In this document: in pieces, positions 5,212 through 5,246 of the stretch
How the letters are laid out: the number at the start of each line of letters is the position of its first letter
Numbering within the stretch: position 1 is the first letter of the stretch
Origin: Candidatus Pacearchaeota archaeon
GTDB taxonomy: Archaea; Nanobdellota; Nanobdellia; Pacearchaeales; UBA284
DNA: 5,246 nucleotides
Reading direction: 5' to 3'
Assembly: GCA_023511755.1 (NCBI GenBank)
Contig: JAIMAW010000033.1
Location: 1-5,246, forward strand
The notes under the pieces: generated by a model
Seen by the model: the letters and a program-made list of their open reading frames with translations, nothing else
Told to the model about the DNA's origin: nothing
Databases searched by the model: none
Translations under genes and position numbers: made by a program

Positions 5212-5246
5212 ATGGCAGAGAAAGAAAGGTCTTGCGGTGCAATAAT
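5212..5246 (+). CDS. Probable third Nudix hydrolase (Ap4A hydrolase-like), 5' end only
   Basis: The last 35 bases encode MAEKERSCGAI and then run off the window. Ap4A-hydrolase-type Nudix proteins often begin with a few charged residues followed by S-C/A-G-A-I/V-I, and the neighbour at 4425 has the same SCGVVIF at this point. A G-rich stretch AAAAGGGGC (5202-5210) sits just before the ATG and could act as a weak Shine-Dalgarno site, though the spacing is short. The competing frame starts at 5193 directly after the TGA and gives MYYKRGNGRERKVLRCNN. That slightly recalls the start of an archaeal Holliday junction resolvase (Hjc), but its later residues fit less well. Only eleven full codons are visible, so the call is tentative. 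Confidence 0.45.
   Translation, partial: MAEKERSCGAI

Noticed and set aside
5193..5246. Start of a Holliday junction resolvase gene (MYYKRGNGRERKVLRCNN)
   Set aside because: The first dozen residues recall Hjc, but the expected hydrophobic helix after ER gives way to RCNN. The overlapping frame at 5212 fits a Nudix start better. It remains a live alternative.

Overview
The window looks like a piece of an archaeal chromosome. The best evidence is an RFC large-subunit clamp-loader gene (DEVD-type Walker B, no SRC arginine-finger motif), which is an archaeal/eukaryotic replication gene. Supporting signs are archaeal-style promoters (purine-rich BRE plus an A/T TATA element) centred about 26 bases before several start codons, and an almost complete lack of Shine-Dalgarno sites before genes. 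The lineage cannot be fixed from sequence alone. A short clamp-loader subunit without a PCNA-binding tail, together with a stand-alone LigD-like ligase, would suit a DPANN-type or similar small-genome archaeon, but that is inference.

Layout. 1-293: a small unrecognised gene at the left edge (+). 367-1921: a Nudix hydrolase gene and rfcL, one base apart on the + strand, probably one operon. 1922-2194 and 2297-3124: a small zinc-ribbon membrane protein gene and an HtpX-like M48 membrane protease gene, both on the - strand. The zinc-ribbon gene meets rfcL tail to tail with no spacer. 3125-3175: a 51-base divergent promoter region between htpX and a DNA ligase gene, holding a near-palindromic BRE-TATA-BRE element exactly 26 bases from each start codon. 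3176-4147: an ATP-dependent, LigD-like DNA ligase gene (+) in which three usually essential active-site positions are substituted. 4148-4424: a non-coding region with an inverted repeat and a promoter. 4425-4886: an Ap4A-hydrolase-type Nudix gene. 4891-5192: a roughly 100-residue gene that appears broken by a one-base frameshift. 5212-end: the start of a probable third Nudix gene, cut by the window edge.

Themes: DNA replication and repair (RfcL, ligase), nucleotide-pool housekeeping (two clear Nudix enzymes and a probable third) and membrane-protein quality control (HtpX and its zinc-ribbon neighbour). No mobile element, CRISPR array, rRNA or tRNA was seen. I do not see a clear new multi-gene system. 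The most noteworthy points are the ligase substitutions, the symmetric bidirectional promoter, the tail-less RfcL and the frameshifted gene.
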